Source of the DNA: Phoronis australis
Lineage: Eukaryota > Phoronida > Phoronidae
Reading direction: 5' to 3'
Assembly: GCA_002633005.1 (NCBI GenBank)
Contig: NMRA01000077.1
Location: forward strand, 339,314-399,313
DNA: 60,000 nt
Of the stretch, positions 1 to 12,029 are shown piece after piece. The notes beneath the pieces were generated by a model. The model was not told where the DNA came from, made no database searches, and saw nothing but the letters and a program-made list of their open reading frames with translations. The position numbers were made by a program, and so were the translations under genes. Position 1 is the stretch's first letter. Each line of letters begins with the position of its first letter.

Positions 1-2172
1 AGACCAGCGGTTTCCAAAAGAAGAATAAATTCACTCGTCATTGTTAAACTTTTTCCGCTCGGTGTGTTTTTATCCAGCATCACGTTTCGCAGGCTACGGT
101 TCAAGGCGTTACTGAAACGCCTACCAGAGAACATAAGCCTGTGGCACCTATCTTGGTTAACATGTTTTCCGGCGTTATATTAACCAGTTCTTAGTCATTG
201 CTAATCAGGTGATTGATCTACTGCACACAAAGGGACCTTAGATCAACGCTTCAGATCCACCTTTTTTTGACGACAGCGGTTCTAGTGTACTTATCATTGA
301 CGCAGTACGAAGTGCCGTGAAATGGGCAGAGTTCAAGTTTGTAATATATGAGTTGCCATAGCGAGGTGTGCGAATCGTGTCGAGAAATTTACCGGTATAG
401 TGGACTGCACAAGTTGTTTCCTTGAAAGTCAAACAAATCAATCTTGTGTTGAGGTAAGATCCAGCCACATTATTCGGTCCTTTTGGTTGGAGGGTGGTAT
501 ATCACTCCCAGAATGGGAACCGTCGACGCTACTAAAAATCTCAAAAAATGTATTCCAGACAAAAACAAGTATTTTCAACTGTTACTATCAGTAATTTTGA
601 TTAGATACTGTCCACATGAATACGCGGTAATACGGGTAATACGACTGCATGACGGCAAAAAGCCGAAGTCCTTATCCACTTCTTCAGTTGGCTTGGCCGC
701 GGCCGGGGAAGCACTCACGTACCATTTATGTGACGTGCCAGGCCTACAGGGTGCCTTCGGACAAAAAGTGTATTTTCTGCGAAATACCTTCATGTTCGTT
801 TTCGAACATCGAAACTTGACTACAAAAGTTTTCTTTTCCGAATAAAACTACGTAAACGCGTTTTATTATTTTTTTTGCAAATGATGTACTCATTCAGAGA
901 TAACATCGACCCGGAGTCTTTGAGTGTTTCTATGGTTAGCACTGAAGACTCCTCACGAAAGAGTTAGAGTTTTGGCATTAACTACTATACAAAAAGAGTG
1001 TTATTTTTGGAACACAACCCTACGACAAAGTACTCTTCGTGAACTAAGAAGAAAGAGTCCTACAAATGCTCCTTTGGGTCGGCCCACTCAGTCTGTGGGG
1101 TCATCGGCTAACTTTCTAAGTACATTTCCCGCCAAAAATATAGTCGAGTACTTGCATCCTGTTAGTTCTTTTTCGCCTATTTAGTTGGATGGAAACAGAC
1201 TAGGATTATATCCCACTAAAATTTGACTGTCGTGGCTCTGAGTGTCTGATTCCAACACATTTCGTCAATGCCTTCAGGTAGCGCTAGTTGGCAAAGTTCT
1301 CCTGTAACGGAGATTCGATTTAAATGCATTGGCGCCATTGACGAATAGCCATTTTAGTAAATTGGTTTTGGATATTTATCATGTGCATTACCGTTGGTTG
1401 GAAAATTTAAAAAAGAGAATAATCTCTGGTAAGTGTTTATAAGAGCATTTCTCGAAACGTCCAGAATTGAGAGTTGAGACACCTTAACCACTGGTACTAG
1501 CTCAGCTGTAGACAGTATAGCTGGCCCCGTCTCCAGTAGAGACGGTGAACTTAAAGCTTAGTCACGTTGTTACAAGTACCTTCTTAATTTGTTGCACTTC
1601 GGAAGAAGAAGACCTTTTGCGCATTTGTATAGAGGTCAACAAAAGGTCAGGCAGTCAATGTCTTTAATTCCTTCCAACTCCAACAAATACTCTAGTACAC
1701 TTTTTCTTTGAGCTGTTTGTTTACTTGTCCTAATCTGCAACTGGCCATTTTTACACTGCGCGCACTCCTATTGTTACTGTGCCCGCCAAGAGTGCATGCT
1801 ATATGTTAGAAATGGCCAGTTGCTGATTTAGGCAACTGAACGAAAGATTGCACTTAGTCTAAAAAAAGTTTGATTATGAGAGTATTTCAGTGTTCAAGTT
1901 AGAAGGACAACAGCCTCCTAGGCGTCCTTCTATTCACAAAAGGTACTTATAGCAAAATGACTTTCCGATTTTCAACTCGTGTTTATAGAAGTTTCCTGAC
2001 ATGGTGTTCTAGTGAGCTAGCCAGCCAAAGTGAGTTTTAGTTTTGTGAGGGTTTAAGATAGGTTCATAGCCACCATAAATTGAAGTTTGACACAGTTGTC
2101 AACTATTACTGTCTGTTACTAGCTATCACTAACTATATCTAACTATTAATAACTGTTTAATTACCATTACAG
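1..2172. other. No supportable gene; upstream flank or 5' intron
   Basis: Short open frames occur (for example 483-845 and 924-1184), but none shows a recognisable domain, signal peptide or convincing splice pair in phase with the EGF exon at 2173. That exon needs an upstream phase-1 donor, so at least one earlier exon exists here unrecognised or before base 1. No promoter can be called. The only structure seen is the foldback at 1731-1830. Confidence 0.5.
1731..1830. repeat. Foldback (MITE-like) element
   Basis: The left end TAATCTGCAACTGGCCATTT is the near reverse complement of the right end AAATGGCCAGTTGCTGATTTA, with a further imperfect pair inside (CGCACTC against GAGTGC). About 100 bp, no coding. 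It resembles a small non-autonomous DNA transposon; no target-site duplication was established. Confidence 0.5.
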
Positions 2173-2277
2173 CAATCTGTGAACCTGTATGTAAAAATGG
2201 CGGTGAATGCGTTGCACCTAGCATCTGTAAGTGCAAGGAACCATTTATTGGTGATTATTGTGCCGACAATTCATCAG
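2173..2277 (+). CDS. Exon 1: EGF-like domain
   Basis: Acceptor ttaccattacag, donor gtaaga, phase 1-1, 105 nt. It encodes one EGF-like repeat of six cysteines, with the core CKNGGECVAP followed by CKC and GDYC. A symmetric single-domain exon, as is usual for shuffled EGF modules. It lacks an obvious calcium-binding DxNEC start. It is the first exon I can recognise and not the gene start. Confidence 0.85.
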
Positions 2278-3507
2278 GTAAGATGATACACATTGTTGCT
2301 ATCAGTTCCAAAGTCAGTTTCAAATTATTCATTTATTGTTGTAATAGCAGTCATCAGAAGTAAGAGCAAGTGAGATTTAATTTCGAAATTCTCAAAACAT
2401 AATCAAACAAAGGGATGTTCTCAACACCACCCTTGTAGAAAATATTCAGAGATGTGCAATAGGCACTGACTTGAAGCACTACCTGTTGACAGCTCTGAAA
2501 ACTTATATGCATTTGCCCACCTACAGCAACTTTGTGCTAATTTCAATTTTGTGTTTGTATTCCTTGGTGTAAGGCTGAACTCATTGTGTTTGTACCAGAG
2601 TCCCAATTTATATCCTTTTTGTACAGTTTCAAAAGGTACTTTGGGATAATCTGTTTCATACAGTTATAATGAATGTTTTGAAATTACTTTGCAATGATCA
2701 CACAAATCGAGTGGTGAAGTAAGGCAAGTTAACTGGTTCTTGTTTTGTATACTTGCACTGCCTCTAGAGACCAATGACGAACCTATTCTCAAGAATACTT
2801 GCACTGGTTGAAGTGACCTTCTGAGGTTCTAGTTTTGGCTTTAACAATTGACTTCATTCTTATTGGATTTTGTAACTCTGAATTTGGTTTAATTTTGACA
2901 TGGTGATGTATAATATTGGATCTTGATACATAAATAATACATGACCTGCCAATTGCCCAATTTCAGAGTTATTTCATAGTATTCATATTTCATTTTAAAA
3001 ATTACATGTAAAAAGTTGTTTTTATTCAGTTTTATCTAGGCCGACTTATATGGCGAAGCACACATTACCATATTTCTGGAAAGTGCTTCTGACCATAATA
3101 TGTGGGTACACAATTACTCTAGAAACTCTGCTGCTCAATCTGGAAAGTAATCAAACTAGAAAGATTTGATCCTGATGGACGTCATCGTTCATCCATGTGG
3201 AATAAGTGATTATGGGAAAATTATAAACCAACTTTTCTTTAAACCTTCTTGAACGTTTTCCCGATGGTGTGGATCCAACTAGATCCATTTGTTTGGGACT
3301 ACCACTATAAACCAGGGAGTCCAAAATTGTCAGAGAAACATTCAAGTAAGTTTCTGGAAAGTAGACTGATAAGACGTTACATATTTCTCAAATGAAAGCT
3401 ACGGAAATTTTTACAGCTATTTTATTGTATTGAAAAAGATCATAACTGAACTTTGTTGCTATTGATGATTATGAAAACTTTTGTTCATTATTTTCATGTT
3501 ACTCCAG

Positions 3508-3678
3508 CTATCACAGAGGAGGCCATGTTTTGCTACCTGTCACCTAGGTGCAACGGTGAGAAGCCAACAGGTCTTAATGGCGTCGTGTCTAAGACCGAGT
3601 GCTGTCAGGCAGGAGGAAAAACCTGGGGTGCCCCTGGACTGGACTGTCACTCTTGTAAAGAGCAGACATCTGTTTCAG
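3508..3678 (+). CDS. Exon 2: TB (8-Cys)-like domain
   Basis: 171 nt, phase 1-1 (acceptor ttactccag, donor gtcaga). The residues FCYLSPRC, then KTECCQAGGKTWG and LDCHSC, follow the fibrillin/LTBP TB signature (FCY...C...CC..G..WG..C..C). Only two adjacent cysteines (CC) stand where TB domains usually have three, and six are present in total, so this is a divergent or shortened TB-like module. With exon 1 it gives an EGF-TB pair ahead of the D assemblies, where SCO-spondin usually has an EMI region. Confidence 0.65.
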
Positions 3679-4711
3679 GTCAGACATACTTATTAGCTTT
3701 GTCTTGGCTGTGTTTAATGAGGCGAGTGTCTTACGAGTTCATCTGAGCTGATATTAGTGTAACACCAGTTCACTTGCCCATTTTAGAAGAAATAGTTACT
3801 ATGGGAAGCAATTGGCAGGCAGTGTTGGAATATTGAATTGTAATAAAAATGATAGACAACAGCCTGAAGAATATTCAGTATTTTCTGTTGCATAATTCAT
3901 GATTTCTTTGCAAATGTCTTGTTTTGGTGACCACATCACACTAATAAGAAATGTTTGAACTATAGCATTTGTGAACTGGGAAGGACTTTTTGAGTCAATG
4001 AAACACATAAACTAGCTTACGGTTATGTAGGACCCTAGGAAAATGTTCAGTTTTAGCCAACTTTGGAACATCATATCACAAAAGTGGCTGAAGAGATTCA
4101 CGTGAAAGTTTCACGTGTTAGTCTTTGTGAATTGTTCTCTAGAATGCTTTAGGAATTGTTTTTAGAATGTTCCATTTTTTCATGAGGGTCTATAAAAGTA
4201 GGATGGATATGATTTTTGTAGAAAAATAAAGTAGCACAAAACGAAAATGAAGCAATAAGTTAGAAACTGCAACAGATTTTATGTTGAACATTTATACTAC
4301 ACAAAATTTACTCATGTAATTGATCTTGTTGTTTTGCTATGAATGTACTTTTTGTTTTCGCTAAATTTTACTAAAAACAACATGGTCGCGTGAGCTGATC
4401 ATTGGCATATTGAAAACAATCAAATTCTATGGAATTTCTGGTTCAGAAAATATACACTTTTGTTGAGTTAAATTCCATAGGTTTGTAAATATTTTGTTAA
4501 ATGTGCAGACTTTTCAATAAGGTCCAAGTAGGTTTAAGGGTGTGAGTAACTGGTAAAATATCAAAAATATTGCTGATTTCAGAAGTGACTGTAAGATACT
4601 AGACATGCTATTGCGGGCAGTTGAAATATTTTTACGACTTGAACTTGCATCCATTGTCTCTAGTAATGTATTCTTGTCAGTGCTGTTATTGGATCAATCC
4701 TTCACTTGCAG

Positions 4712-4896
4712 TGATCTCATCTGCTCTTAAGCTACCATTCAGAACGTGCAAATCCTACGGGACATCTCGCTACTGGACATTTGATGGACTGGAGCTTGAG
4801 TTCCATGGCCAGTGTACATATCTCATGGCCGCACATGAGAGCTGGAAGGTCAAGGTCAAAATGATCAACTGCTACAGCTGTAAAAGATGTGTCAAG
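4712..4896 (+). CDS. Exon 3: start of VWD domain 1 (D1)
   Basis: 185 nt, phase 1-0. It contains the classic VWD opening: CKSYG, then YWTFDGLELEFHGQCTYLMA, then basic residues and a CYSCKRC cluster. The DG.....F.G.C.Y motif is the N-terminal strand pair of VWD domains. Donor gtaaac. Confidence 0.9.
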
Positions 4897-5701
4897 GTAA
4901 ACGTTCAAAATCTATGAGATTCTCTAGAACTTGTTTGGATTGAGAATCAACGCTGTAACGAGTTCGAATTTTTCCCTGAATTAGTTTTGGCTTACTTGTA
5001 TCTTGTTTGAAAACCTTCTGGGAGTCATCTCTTCAACAAATTAAGCATTTCTGCCTTTTGGCAGCAGTTGAACGCATTGCTGATAAGGGTTTATGTACAA
5101 ACCTTTCACAGGATGGATGGGCATTTGAACATATTCATGAATTTTGTAATTTCTCTCAAGTTTGAATTTTCTTTAGTTGAGAATACTGTTGTATGTGTCA
5201 GGTAAAGTATCTAAACTGTACAAATTTATTGAAAAGTCTCAAAACATTTTCAATCAAATTTTCATAATGATTTAATTCACTTTTGTGTTGTCATTTGTGT
5301 TATTATAAATCATACATGTAAAGAAGGCCATCAATTGTTTTGTATTGATATGTGCCGTCAAGTACCTTATGTTACGCTCATCTCCCATATCTTTTTAATT
5401 TTGTTCAATCGTTTGTTAGTGTTTAAGTTTTGAACTATTTTAATTTTTGTAATAATCAGTGTTATTCTCATTAAATTTGCCTGCCCACAGTTTCTGAGTG
5501 CCTGAGATTTGAACTCCAAGCTTGCACTCAATCTTGAGATATTTTTTCTTCTCAGACATGGTCTTTGTGTTCGAATTTCACTCCACATTTCAAGTCAAAA
5601 AGTGAAGTTTGCATGTTTTAACTTAATTTCCGTAGGAAGTGTGTGTTTGAGCCCCTGTTTCAGTGGTTTTGTATTTCATGCATTCTGTCATTATATTCCA
5701 G

Positions 5702-5810
5702 CATGTTACTATTGACGTCAATGAACAAGTCATTGAGCTAGAGGATGGCAAAGTCTGGATAAATGGAGAGAAAGTAGAGCTGGAAAATTCTGTGGAGAAA
5801 ATGGTGACAA
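5702..5810 (+). CDS. Exon 4: VWD domain 1, middle
   Basis: 109 nt, phase 0-1. It encodes HVTIDVNEQVIELEDG followed by VWINGEKVELE, the usual VWD central strands (I.L..G.V.VNG). The donor chosen is gtatgt at 5811, which restores Ile across the junction with exon 5; an upstream gtgaca in phase 0 would not keep the frame. A nine-G run follows about eight bases into the intron. Confidence 0.85.
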
Positions 5811-6146
5811 GTATGTGGCAGGGGGGGGGCTTATTACCTTTCTTACACTGTGTGGTTGTTATAGCAGATGTCTTTACCGTAATAAGTGTACTTATGACTT
5901 GGTGTTCATAAAAAGGGGTTTTGCTGTAATGGCAATGGTTACAGTTCATTTAACTGTTAAAATCTGTACCCTTGGCTTGTGCAGTATGTCAGGGAAGCCA
6001 AGATGTCGAGACAGGAGTATCATTTTGGATGATGCCTATAAATAGTCTCCCTGCTCTTCTTCCTCTAACCTCAGGATTGTGATTGTTTCTTGACCCTGTG
6101 CCAATGCAAACTTCATATTTAGCATCTGAATATGTTTCTCATTTAG

Positions 6147-6302
6147 TTGTCAAAATCATTAAGAAGGATGAGACGCTGATGGTTAGTTTTGCTGGTGTTG
6201 GTGTCAAACTGGAAGGCAAATCGTCCGTGTCCGTGTCCGCTGACAACGAGTTGAGGGATACTCTCCACGGTCTATGTGGGAACTTCGATGGAAATCCTAA
6301 AA
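6147..6302 (+). CDS. Exon 5: VWD domain 1, C-terminal part with GLCGNFDGN
   Basis: 156 nt, phase 1-1. It encodes the late VWD strands and the loop LHGLCGNFDGNPK, the calcium-binding/LCGN.NG hallmark of VWD. The residue three before that Cys is His, so the CxxC (CGLC) form known from the VWF propeptide is absent here. A 63-bp minisatellite starts 22 bp after the donor gtatgt. Confidence 0.9.
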
Positions 6303-6324
6303 GTATGTTCACTGAAAGGTGGTT

Positions 6325-6513
6325 TAGTGATATTGTCTATAGGCAAAGTTTACAATATTTTACCCTGTAGTGATTATCCTACTTCTGTAGTGATATTGTC
6401 TATAGGCAAAGTTTACAATATTTTACCCTGTAGTGATTATCCTACTTCTGTAGTGATATTGTCTATAGGCAAAGTTTACAATATTTTACCCTGTAGTGAT
6501 TATCCTACTACTG
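6325..6513. repeat. 63-bp minisatellite, 3 copies
   Basis: Three nearly perfect tandem 63-bp units starting TAGTGATATTGTCTATAGGC, inside the intron after exon 5. The small open frames running through it are not coding: exon 5 and exon 6 join in frame without it. Confidence 0.95.
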
Positions 6514-7071
6514 ACACCACTTTTAACTTGATTTTTTCACTTCTCAAATATAAAACATATTGCAGTAGAAAACCTAACTTCCCAAGAGTTAATGCCTGTT
6601 TAGTTGGTTATTTTACTTCTTGCTGAAGATGAGATTTTGTTGGCAGTTCATTAAGTATGTAAGATTTATTGTTATTATTGTTTTTAGACATTTTACATTA
6701 AGCAGGTAATTCAATTTGGCAGATATTTGTATCCTCAATGTTTTTTGATTTTGTACCGACAAAACAAAATTTTGTTAAATAAGTGAAGATTTACCAAAAT
6801 ATACCTATTTTGTAGCAACAAAAATAGATATCAAGGAAATTTTAGTGCATTGCTGGCTTGGTTTATTTCATGTAGATGTCATAAAACAAGTTTCCAATAC
6901 CTGCTACAAAGTAATCAGCCATTGAAAAAAAGAAAATTTGCAAATTGTTATATTATTGGTGCAAGATAAGTGTGGAATTACAATTTCATTGTTATCCACT
7001 TTTGATTACTTAGTGTCTGCAGTTCCTGTCCTGAATGCGTTGTCATTACTATGTCTATTTCTGTTCCTCAG

Positions 7072-7271
7072 ATGATCTCATGAAGCGCGGCAAGGCGCAG
7101 GCGTCTAGCGTAGCTGAGTTTGGTAACTCTTGGCAGGAGGATGACCCTGAGAAGACGTGTCCACAGGCTGCTGATCTCAAATGGACTTGTCGCGACCCAG
7201 TCAAGGAGAAACTGGCCACAGCAGCCTGCTCGGCCATACATCAGGACAGCTTCAAGACGTGTCACTCCAGG
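7072..7271 (+). CDS. Exon 6: end of VWD1 and start of C8-1
   Basis: 200 nt, phase 1-0 (acceptor ttcctcag, donor gtgagt). It encodes NDLMKRGK, then the FGNSWQ link that typically joins VWD to C8, then C8 cysteines (TCP, WTC, AAC, TCH). The junction with exon 5 gives GNPKNDLMKR. Confidence 0.88.
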
Positions 7272-8170
7272 GTGAGTGTGGGAGTGTCTTGCTCAGGAAC
7301 GATAATCCTGTGGCATGACGAGCAGGTTGGGCTGAAAAATTTGGCGTAGCAACAGTTCAGATATTTTTGCAGTACCTGTTCAGTGTTCTCACCAGGATTA
7401 AAGTTGATCACAGTGGGAACAATGAGCCAATGCCCAGTGTTCAACCAAGTCCTCATGGCCAGGTCACCCTATTCTGTGTTTTAGTTTAATTTAGTTTAGT
7501 TGTGAATAATTAGGAGAGACCTTGGTTTTACAGAAACGGAAGGAATTCACAGAATCTGACTTCTTCAACAGAATTAGAGATTTCGAACAGACTTTACATA
7601 TTTCATTAAAAGATACCATAATTCTATTATTTTGGTTGTCATTATCACAAATTAAGAACATAATCCATCAGATTCTACAATTCTGCTAAGAAATCCATTA
7701 ACAATATGGTATTCATTTTTATTCTATTCATCACTTTAGAATAGCAAAACAGACTTTGCTAATTGTCTTTTGTTTGCTAAAGCGAATTTCTCTTAGTTTT
7801 TGAAAGTGGAAAACCAAGATCTCTATTTTAGATCAACTTTAATCCTGGTGAGAACACTGACTAAGTATAATATTGCAAACAAATCTGGAATATTGCTAGG
7901 CATTAATTTTCCTGCAATAATTTCCATAAAAATGGAAATATTCAGACTGCAGTGGACACTTCACTGTTTACTCTCAAGTTTTGCTCATTTTGTAAGAACT
8001 GAGATTTTGTTAACTTAACTTGAAAACTAGTGCACCTGACAACAGACTAATTGCTGTTAATGTATTATTTATGTTTAAGTTCTATAATTATGTATATGCT
8101 CCATAAATCTGTCACCTGCAATATGTTTAAGCTCTATAACTATGTACATGCTTCATACATATGTTAACAG

Positions 8171-8330
8171 CTCCCTCCAAGCCACTGGTATATGGCCTGT
8201 AAGAATGACTATTGTAACGCTGGTGATGCAGAAGACCGAGATACTTCAAAGTGTTCTGTGCTGACTGACTATGCCAGACAGTGCTTTGATCAAGGCATAA
8301 TGTTCAGTTGGAGATCAGAAAACTTGTGCC
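8171..8330 (+). CDS. Exon 7: C8-1 domain
   Basis: 160 nt, phase 0-1. It encodes LPPSHWYMACKNDYC, then CSVLTDYARQC and FSWRSENLC, which follow the C8 pattern (Y...C..D.C...C..L..YA..C....W....C). Donor gtaagt. Confidence 0.9.
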
Positions 8331-8790
8331 GTAAGTGTTCTACTATGCTCTAACTGTAAGCTCTTGCGACATCTTGTGAAATAATCTCCGAGAGTGACCT
8401 TGTGAGGTTAATACAGACACGACCTCTAGTTTTGTGCCTTGACGGTTATTGTAGCTAATGACTAGGTATACTGTAAAAACTACCACTTTTCTGTGTTTAC
8501 ATTGCTGCAAATGTTCAAAATTTAATGAATCATTCAAACCATGCTATCAATGAAGCTTATTTTTGTTGAGAGATTTTATGCATATTAATCTCCTTATTGT
8601 GTCCGAATTTGAAGAATTTTTACCACAGTTGTTAGCTTAGAATATGAAAGGTGCACCTCTGGAAAAGGTAGCTGTGCTGTTTACTATTTTTGATTCACTG
8701 TTATTGCAAAGCGAAGTCCACTTTCTCGTAAATCTGTCACATGTTGTAATTGACGTGCATCACTCATTACTGTCAACAAATTTATTTCAG

Positions 8791-9046
8791 CCAAGAAGTG
8801 TCCAGCTGGTCAGCACTATGATGACTGCCACCCTAGATGTGTCCAGACATGTAAAGTACCGTCAGACTACCAGGAAGAGTGTCGGGACAAGCAGTGCATA
8901 GCTGGCTGTTTCTGCGAGCCAGGTCTGGTACAGAACAGTGTTGGTGACTGCGTGCCATTAGCACAGTGCCCTTGTACACACGGTGGCAAGGAGTACAGTG
9001 CTAACACCATCAAGGTCATAAAGGACGAGTACTGCAACAGGAAGTA
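8791..9046 (+). CDS. Exon 8: TIL-1 and part of E1
   Basis: 256 nt, phase 1-2. A trypsin-inhibitor-like Cys-rich domain: KCPAGQHYDDCHPRC, CIAGCFCEPGLV, then CVPLAQCPC, followed by the E-domain start HGGKEYSANT and DEYCNRK. The donor gtaagt follows gaagta, and the split codon becomes Tyr. The in-frame TAG at the boundary is removed by splicing. Confidence 0.9.
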
Positions 9047-9125
9047 GTAAGTGCTCATGCCATTTCTTTTCTTTTCATTTTCTGTAGTTTTCTGTGCTAG
9101 TAATATTTTGTATATAAAAGTTTGA

Positions 9126-9552
9126 TTGTTCAGGTTCCTGTAATCCCTCCTCCCGAACCTCCTTTGTGCCTACCTTCTCCCCCCTCCCACTCTCCCTCCC
9201 TCTGTGCGTATATTCCTTCTTCCTTCCCTCTGTGCCTACATTCTCTCCTTCCCTCCATCCCTCCTTCCCCCCCTCCCTCCGTGTCTACCTTCCCCCCTCC
9301 CTCTGTCTCTCCCTGTGTCCCTCCCTCTGTCCTTTCCTTTCTCCTACGTCCCTTCCTCCTGCGTCCCTCCCTACTCCGTCCCTCCCTCCTCTGTCGCTCT
9401 CTCCTCTGTGCCTACCTTCCCCCCTCTGGCCGCTTTCCCTCCCCATTCTCTCTCCCTCTCCCTTTCCTCTCTTCCTTTCCTCTCTCCCTCCATTTTCTCT
9501 CTCCTTCCCTTTCCTCCCCTCCCTTTTCCCTATCCCTCCCTATCCCCCTTTT
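9126..9552. repeat. Polypyrimidine low-complexity tract
   Basis: About 430 bp of almost pure C/T, mostly variants of CCCTCC and CTCTC, in the intron before exon 9. Long Ser/Pro/Leu-rich open frames here (plus strand) and Glu/Arg/Gly-rich ones (minus strand) are products of composition, not genes. Confidence 0.9.
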
Positions 9553-9796
9553 TGCGTTGTCTGATCTCGTCACGAAACTGGACTCAAAAATTGGCATATT
9601 GCATGTCATGCTACTTTCAATTCTAGTAAACGTACAAATTTGTACTAGAATCTGGCAGTGTTATTGGTTAAATTTTGTGTCTGAGTCGAATCTGAGTTAG
9701 GAGATTAGACCCAGGTCCCAGGTTTCCCTTTAGATGCATTTCCACCCATTTTCCATATTAAATCCGACTGGAACATTAAAGAGATCCTTATTTCAG

Positions 9797-9941
9797 TGTC
9801 TGCAAGAATGCCAAGTGGGAGAGCATCAACTCCGAGCCGTGCCGTTTCTCAGCCAGTGTACGTGGCACCATGCAAGTGGTGACTTTCGACAAGAAGTTAT
9901 ACAGGATGTCTCCCAAAGTGTGCCCCTATACATTGATGAAG
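9797..9941 (+). CDS. Exon 9: end of E1 and start of VWD domain 2
   Basis: 145 nt, phase 2-0. It encodes VCKNAKWESINSEPC (closing the E-type module CNRKYVCKNAKW) and then a weak VWD opening, SVRGTMQVVTFDKKLYRMS and CPYTLMK. The usual HY.TFDG.....G.C is degenerate: TFDKK instead of TFDG. Confidence 0.85.
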
Positions 9942-10472
9942 GTAAGCATCCTCAGCTAGCGACAATGGGGATACATTTGTTCAAACTATTGGCAGGCACT
10001 GTTGATACATAGATCAGTTTCCAGTCTTATCTATTTACAAAAATAGGTTCTATAACTTTGGAAAAGGTTTCCAGTTTCTTTGTTTCTTGTGCTGACACTT
10101 ATTGTAGATATTTTGACATATTATAATTGCTTAATTGTAACATTTTGTCTAAAGTTACAGCATACTTTTCTGTGTGATAATCTGTTGTGTGCCAATAAAG
10201 GTTTATCCCAGTCTGGTGAACTCCCTAGACAACCACACACTATTTGTCTACTCTATTCCATTTTTAGATGAGCAGCAATTAGTCACAAAGTGTTACAAAA
10301 TGTTTGTAGCATGCAAAGGATTTTCCTGATAGTGTGCCGCTAGTGATAAGTAATTGTTTGGCTAAAGAAGGAGACTGAAATAAAAATCACAATTTTTTCT
10401 CTTCATGCTGGAGTCACCATTATTTCATTTTATTAGCATCTCATTGGCTAAATCCTTTGATTGTCATTGCAG

Positions 10473-10802
10473 CCAGCTACTGCTGCTGCGGGGGACCCAC
10501 GCTTCCAGATCAGTGCCGAAGTGATCCCTAAGAAGTGCAGTCAAGATGCGTCAAGTTACTGCGTTGACCAAGTCATCATTAAAATACAAAAGGATATCAT
10601 CGAAATCAAACTTGGTGATCTCACTGCCCAGGTCAATGGCAAAGCAGTGACCTCTAGCTTCGCCAACCAGAATTACAAAGTGACTCGACCCTCTGACTCT
10701 ACTCTGGCTGTGGCTAGTAGTAACGGACAACTAGACTACACATTTGTAGCATACAACTATGGCAAGTTCACAGTCATGCTCAGTGCCATTTTCCACAGCA
10801 AG
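10473..10802 (+). CDS. Exon 10: VWD domain 2, main body
   Basis: 330 nt, phase 0-0 (acceptor tcattgcag, donor gtactg). Begins PATAAAGDPRFQISAEVIPK; two Cys (KKC, SYC) precede the strands VIIKIQKDIIEIKLGD, VNGKAVT and FTVMLSAIFHSK. The fold signature is VWD, but the sequence is much more diverged than in VWD1 or VWD3. Confidence 0.85.
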
Positions 10803-11334
10803 GTACTGTAAAATTTACAGCTTTTAATCCTGTTAAGTCTTGCGATTAGTTATAGTCATGCACATCTACTTTAAAAAGTGATTTTACTGGGAATATGTTG
10901 AAGAGGTTTGCAGTACTGGTAGTTAGGTTTCATTACGTTTTTGGATTTTACTGTGGGCAAAGTGGAAAAAGCTGCTTCTAAGACTAGATGCACAACCATA
11001 AACTTGTTTTTCTCAGTTGGGTTTTTGAGTTGACCTTATTGTCTCCATAAGGAGTTGTAAGTGCTGAGTATGTCACGTGTTCTGATAGTTAACAAGTTAT
11101 GGTGTGTTCCAAATAGGTATTAAACTTTGTAAAATTTACTTTTTGGCGAATGTTTTTGTTTAACATGTAGTCTTGCTTGTCTCAAATGCCACATGCATTG
11201 ATTCTTGTGCTTTTCAACATGCTTGACTTGCATTTTGCATTTGTTCATTGCTAACGAGTGAAACTTAAAAGGAATCTGCTTGTCCTGTTTGTTGTAAACT
11301 TTGAGCTGATCAACAAAATCTATTTCTTTTGCAG

Positions 11335-11490
11335 CTGATTGGTCTGTTTGGTACACCCAATCACAACACTCAAGATGAATACAAGGTCGGTGACCTTGTG
11401 GTGACCAATCACGACGAGTTTGTGGAGGCATACAGAGACAAGTCCTGTAAGTCAGCTCTGGCTGTTGGAATTGGCTCTTGTGATGACTCG
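11335..11490 (+). CDS. Exon 11: end of VWD2 (degenerate loop) and start of C8-2
   Basis: 156 nt, phase 0-0. It reads LIGLFGTPNHNTQDEY where active VWD domains have GLCGN.NG..DD, so the loop cysteine and most acidic calcium ligands are lost. Then DEFVEAYRDKSC leads into C8. The donor is gtgagt after GACGACTCG-type codons. Confidence 0.85.
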
Positions 11491-12029
11491 GTGAGTAAAT
11501 TTATATGTATGGTGTGGATATGTTGGGTCATTATGGCTTATATATTCAGGAGGCGCGTTTCATCAAGTTTGCCAATCTTTCATTGCGGTTGTAGCTCATA
11601 GATTTGGTGCTGTCACACAAATCCATGGTTGTGGTCAAGGCTGTACATCAAAGTAACCCAACAGAAATGCGCTTTCACATTAGAAACATGGGCCATTTCA
11701 CTTAAAACAAGTACTGCTATCATCAACTAGCCCTTAATGGTCACTGATCTAAGTTCCTTTTGTATAGAGCAGAACAATTATCACATTAGTCATGTCATAT
11801 AGCAACCCTTTCAGTCATGTGTGATAGATAATTTGTCCTGTGTATCAGCATTTGTGGTGCTACTTGAAAGACTGCTGGCAGGGAGGGGGTCTTAATTATA
11901 GACCAGATTGCTGCTTTTGAAAATTGCTCTCTCGTCTGGAGTAATCTTAAGGGGGATGTTTGTTATAAAAATATGACTAATTATGGCAAAAATTATGGCC
12001 AATTGACTCAAATCATTTTGACAAACTCC

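Noticed and set aside
625-820. Cys-containing frame (YVTCQAYRVPSDKKCIFC) considered as an EMI-like exon
   Set aside because: Spacing does not fit an EMI domain and no phase-1 donor compatible with the exon at 2173 was found.
483-845. 120-aa open frame near the left edge
   Set aside because: No recognisable domain, no fitting splice sites or signal peptide, and an overlapping frame on the other strand of similar length.
9122-9700. Long Pro/Ser/Leu-rich open frames (up to 192 aa)
   Set aside because: They come from a polypyrimidine tract inside an intron; similar frames exist in all three phases, and exons 8 and 9 join in frame without them.
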